A stretch of 64,000 bases of DNA from assembly GCA_902506225.1 (NCBI GenBank), contig LR733345.1, forward strand, positions 2,294,001 to 2,358,000, in the 5' to 3' direction. Positions 61,843 to 64,000 of this stretch are shown here, piece by piece (position 1 is the stretch's first letter; every line of letters starts with the position of its first letter). Under the pieces are notes generated by a model. That model ran no database searches, was not told the origin of the DNA, and saw only the letters and a list, made by a program, of their open reading frames with translations. A program made the position numbers and the translations under genes. The stretch is from Faucicola sp902506225 (lineage in GTDB: Bacteria; Pseudomonadota; Gammaproteobacteria; Pseudomonadales; Moraxellaceae).

Positions 61843-62610
61843 TCAATGCACCGCTAAAATCTTATCAAGCACAATTTGCTCCAGTGGCGCAGTTTTAGTC
61901 ATGTTATTACGGGGATGGGGTAATAAGATTGGCAAGTCTAGTCCAATTTTGCCGTGTTCAATTAAAATCACCCTATCAGCCGTGATGACCGCTTCACTGA
62001 CATCATGGGTCACCAAAATCACCGTAAATCGATGTTCTTGCCATAATTTGACCAACAGTTGCTGCATATCAAGACGGGTTAATGCATCGAGCGCACCCAA
62101 TGGCTCATCAAGTAGCAACAGCTGCGGACGATGAATAATCGCTCTAGCCAAAGCCACTCGCTGCTTTTGCCCCCCTGACAATGCCGATGGCCAATCATCA
62201 GCCCGCTCTGCCAAGCCGACTTCCGCTAACGCCTTCAACGCTTGCGCTTTCCAGTCTGGCGTTTTTAGCCCAAGCCCCACATTTTCTAGTACCGTTTTCC
62301 AAGGTAATAATCGGTCATCTTGGAACATCAGCCGCGTAGATTGTCGCCATGCCTGAGGCGACATTGCTTGATTGGCAATTGACATGGCGGTCAACGCCCC
62401 GCTACTCGCCGTTTCTAACTGCGCAAGTAAACGCAGCAGTGTTGATTTGCCACAGCCACTGTGCCCGACAATAGCGATAAAATCCCCACTTTGAATGTGC
62501 AAATCTAGGTTTTTAATGACTTCTCGATTGTCAAATTTTTTGACCACATTGGTTAAGCTTAAAGCCAATCCTGCTGAGGTTTTTAATGGCGTTCTGGATG
62601 GTGCTGACAT
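61843..62610 (-). CDS. ssuB: sulfonate ABC transporter ATPase SsuB
   Basis: 255 aa from the ATG at 62610, chosen for AAGGAG and because it overlaps the ssuC stop (TAATG). Walker A GHSGCGKSTLL, signature LSGGQKQRVALARAI, Walker B LLLLDEPLGALD and switch-His VTHDVSEA. Energises SsuA/SsuC import of alkanesulfonates. Confidence 0.94.
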   Translation of the reverse strand: MSAPSRTPLKTSAGLALSLTNVVKKFDNREVIKNLDLHIQSGDFIAIVGHSGCGKSTLLRLLAQLETASSGALTAMSIANQAMSPQAWRQSTRLMFQDDRLLPWKTVLENVGLGLKTPDWKAQALKALAEVGLAERADDWPSALSGGQKQRVALARAIIHRPQLLLLDEPLGALDALTRLDMQQLLVKLWQEHRFTVILVTHDVSEAVITADRVILIEHGKIGLDLPILLPHPRNNMTKTAPLEQIVLDKILAVH

Positions 62611-63506
62611 TAGTGTGCTCCTTGTTGGTAAGCGGGGTGCCATTTGAGCCAAACAAATTCAAGCTTTTTGGCAATAAGATCGGCTAAAAATCCTAGTAAC
62701 GCATAAACCAAGATTGAAAACATAATGATATCAATCTGAAAAAACTCGCGAGCGTGCATGGCTAAATACCCAATGCCTGTGGTGGCCGAAATGGTTTCCG
62801 CGACAATCAGCGTCAGCCACATAATGCCCAATGAAAAACGTACCCCCACCAAAATACTCGGCAATGCGCCAGGTAAAATCACTTCTTTAAACAATGCCCA
62901 ACCTGTTAAATCATAACTTTTTGCCATCTCGACCAGATGTTTATCCACATTACGGACGCCATGATAGGTATTCAAATAAATCGGAAAAAATGTGCCAACT
63001 GCCACCAAAAAAACCTTTGCCGCTTCATCAATCCCAAACCACACGATGACCAGGGGAATTAATGCCAAATGTGGAATGTTTCTCAGCATTTGAAAGGTGG
63101 TATCCAATAACGTGCGAAATACAGGCAAAGTGCTGGTCAATAGCCCAAACCCTAACCCAAACAACCCGCCAATCAACAACCCCGCAAACGCTCGCAGCGC
63201 ACTAATGCCGAGATGCTGCCAAAGCTCACCACTTTTTATGAGTTCATAGCCCGCTTGAAGAACGGCATTGGGTGACGAAATATTTTTAAGGTAAGCTTCA
63301 GGTAGTAATTGAAAACTTGCTACCAGTTGCCAACCCGCCAACATAAGTAACGGCAACCACCAACCCCCCGTACGCCCAAATAGGGTTTTAACAACCTTGC
63401 GGGTTGACAATGTCTTGACTGACGTATTCACCCTTATCGGTTTCGTCGGTAGCGGCTTTGATACCGCTACCACTGAATTATCCGCAACAAAACTTGACGT
63501 TTTCAT
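62610..63506 (-). CDS. ssuC: sulfonate ABC transporter permease SsuC
   Basis: 298 aa from the ATG at 63506. A 50-residue polar N-terminus, longer than usual, then six hydrophobic segments with the EAA loop MAKSYDLTGWALFKEVILPG and GVRFSLGIMWLTLIVAE, typical of the SsuC/TauC/NrtB branch. Coupled to ssuB. Confidence 0.93.
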   Translation of the reverse strand: MKTSSFVADNSVVAVSKPLPTKPIRVNTSVKTLSTRKVVKTLFGRTGGWWLPLLMLAGWQLVASFQLLPEAYLKNISSPNAVLQAGYELIKSGELWQHLGISALRAFAGLLIGGLFGLGFGLLTSTLPVFRTLLDTTFQMLRNIPHLALIPLVIVWFGIDEAAKVFLVAVGTFFPIYLNTYHGVRNVDKHLVEMAKSYDLTGWALFKEVILPGALPSILVGVRFSLGIMWLTLIVAETISATTGIGYLAMHAREFFQIDIIMFSILVYALLGFLADLIAKKLEFVWLKWHPAYQQGAH

Positions 63507-63650
63507 AAACAATCTCTCAATGCAAATTTATCAATGCAACTTTATTAAGGTAACTGTTAAAAGCTTAACTGTCGGCTGTATCGCTTCAAAGTAGTAAGCG
63601 CAAGCTAGCGTCAAAAAGGTGATACCAACCCTTTTTTGCTAGCCATGTTT

Positions 63651-64000
63651 TTACTTGGGTGGATACCAGACAATATCTTTTACTTGTATTTGTTTTGGCA
63701 GCAATTTATTTTTATAAAAAGTATCCGCTTCTTGCTGCTGCGCCTGAATGATGTCATCGGTGATATAGTTGACACCGTAATTTCTTGATTTCACCGAGGC
63801 TAACGCCACGTCAGGTTTTAGATTGGTGACTTTTTGAATCATTTTGCTAAAAGTTACCGGGTCAGCGGTAATTGCTTTATCCGCTTCATCAATGGCTTTG
63901 ACAATGTCTTTAATCACATCGGGATGTTTTTGAGCAAAATCCGTTGATGCCAAATAAAACGATGTATTATTGGGCTTAAGACCTGTGGCATCGGTCAAAA
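63651..64000 (-). CDS. ssuA: sulfonate-binding protein SsuA, 5' end outside window
   Basis: C-terminal ~116 codons of an aliphatic-sulfonate periplasmic binding protein, still open at the right edge. FYLASTDFAQKHPDVIKDIV, SRNYGVNYITDDIIQAQQQE and the end KDIVWYPPK fit SsuA. It lies upstream of ssuC with a 144-bp gap, so the order is ssuA-ssuC-ssuB. Confidence 0.88.
   Translation of the reverse strand, partial: LTDATGLKPNNTSFYLASTDFAQKHPDVIKDIVKAIDEADKAITADPVTFSKMIQKVTNLKPDVALASVKSRNYGVNYITDDIIQAQQQEADTFYKNKLLPKQIQVKDIVWYPPK

Overview
The window reads as a chromosome segment of a moderately AT-rich gammaproteobacterium. A Moraxellaceae member close to Moraxella (Faucicola) osloensis or Psychrobacter is my best guess. 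This rests on the combination of GatCAB amidotransferase, fadBA, mreBCD-maf, rpsU-yqeY, a CysB/Cbl-type sulfur regulon and a GMC oxidoreductase/aldehyde dehydrogenase pair, plus overall base composition; no search was run. There is no rRNA operon, prophage or CRISPR array. One tRNA (Pro, GGG) was found.

Layout. 1-10 kb: a partial thiolase, a cold-shock/DUF1294 membrane protein, two PRC-barrel/DUF2382 stress-type proteins, metR, a CBS/CorC membrane protein and the fadBA beta-oxidation operon, with a perfect spaced palindrome upstream of fadB. 10-17 kb: a CHMI-like tautomerase, ybaK, a cytochrome c lipoprotein, rpsU, yqeY, maf and mreBCD. 17-35 kb: gatCAB, tRNA-Pro, small envelope proteins, a nitroreductase, a CYTH/CHAD protein, rlmD, an AT-rich orphan gene, a DUF1615 lipoprotein, relA, mutM, a hydrolase, a pseudouridine synthase and hemL. 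36-38 kb: a miniature, internally deleted IS200/IS605-type tnpB element, a Nif3-like gene and a YeeE/YedE transporter pair behind a 28-bp perfect palindrome that overlaps the promoter. 38-46 kb: a TetR gene divergent from a GMC oxidoreductase/aldehyde dehydrogenase pair, an MpaB-like oxygenase and an EmrAB-type efflux pair. 46-52 kb: an unusual 611-aa tandem duplication of a 3-hydroxyacyl-CoA dehydrogenase, then a three-gene heme-peroxidase cluster (uncharacterised protein, DyP peroxidase, catalase-like protein).

52-64 kb is a sulfur-acquisition island, all on the minus strand: ssuA-ssuC-ssuB, yeiH plus a coupled 65-aa protein, metQ-metN-metI, an FMN reductase, a Cbl/CysB regulator and ssuD. 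Here the methionine-type ABC transporter is decaying. metN is split by a 978-bp IS630-family element with a clean TA target duplication; removing the IS restores the reading frame exactly. metQ has lost its N-terminal half. The transposase is encoded in two frames joined by a -1 frame at an A7 run.

A window-wide feature is a set of about a dozen two-copy (once three-copy) tandem duplications of 12-18 bp in intergenic DNA. Regulation is mostly inferred from hairpin terminators, palindromes and gene order.
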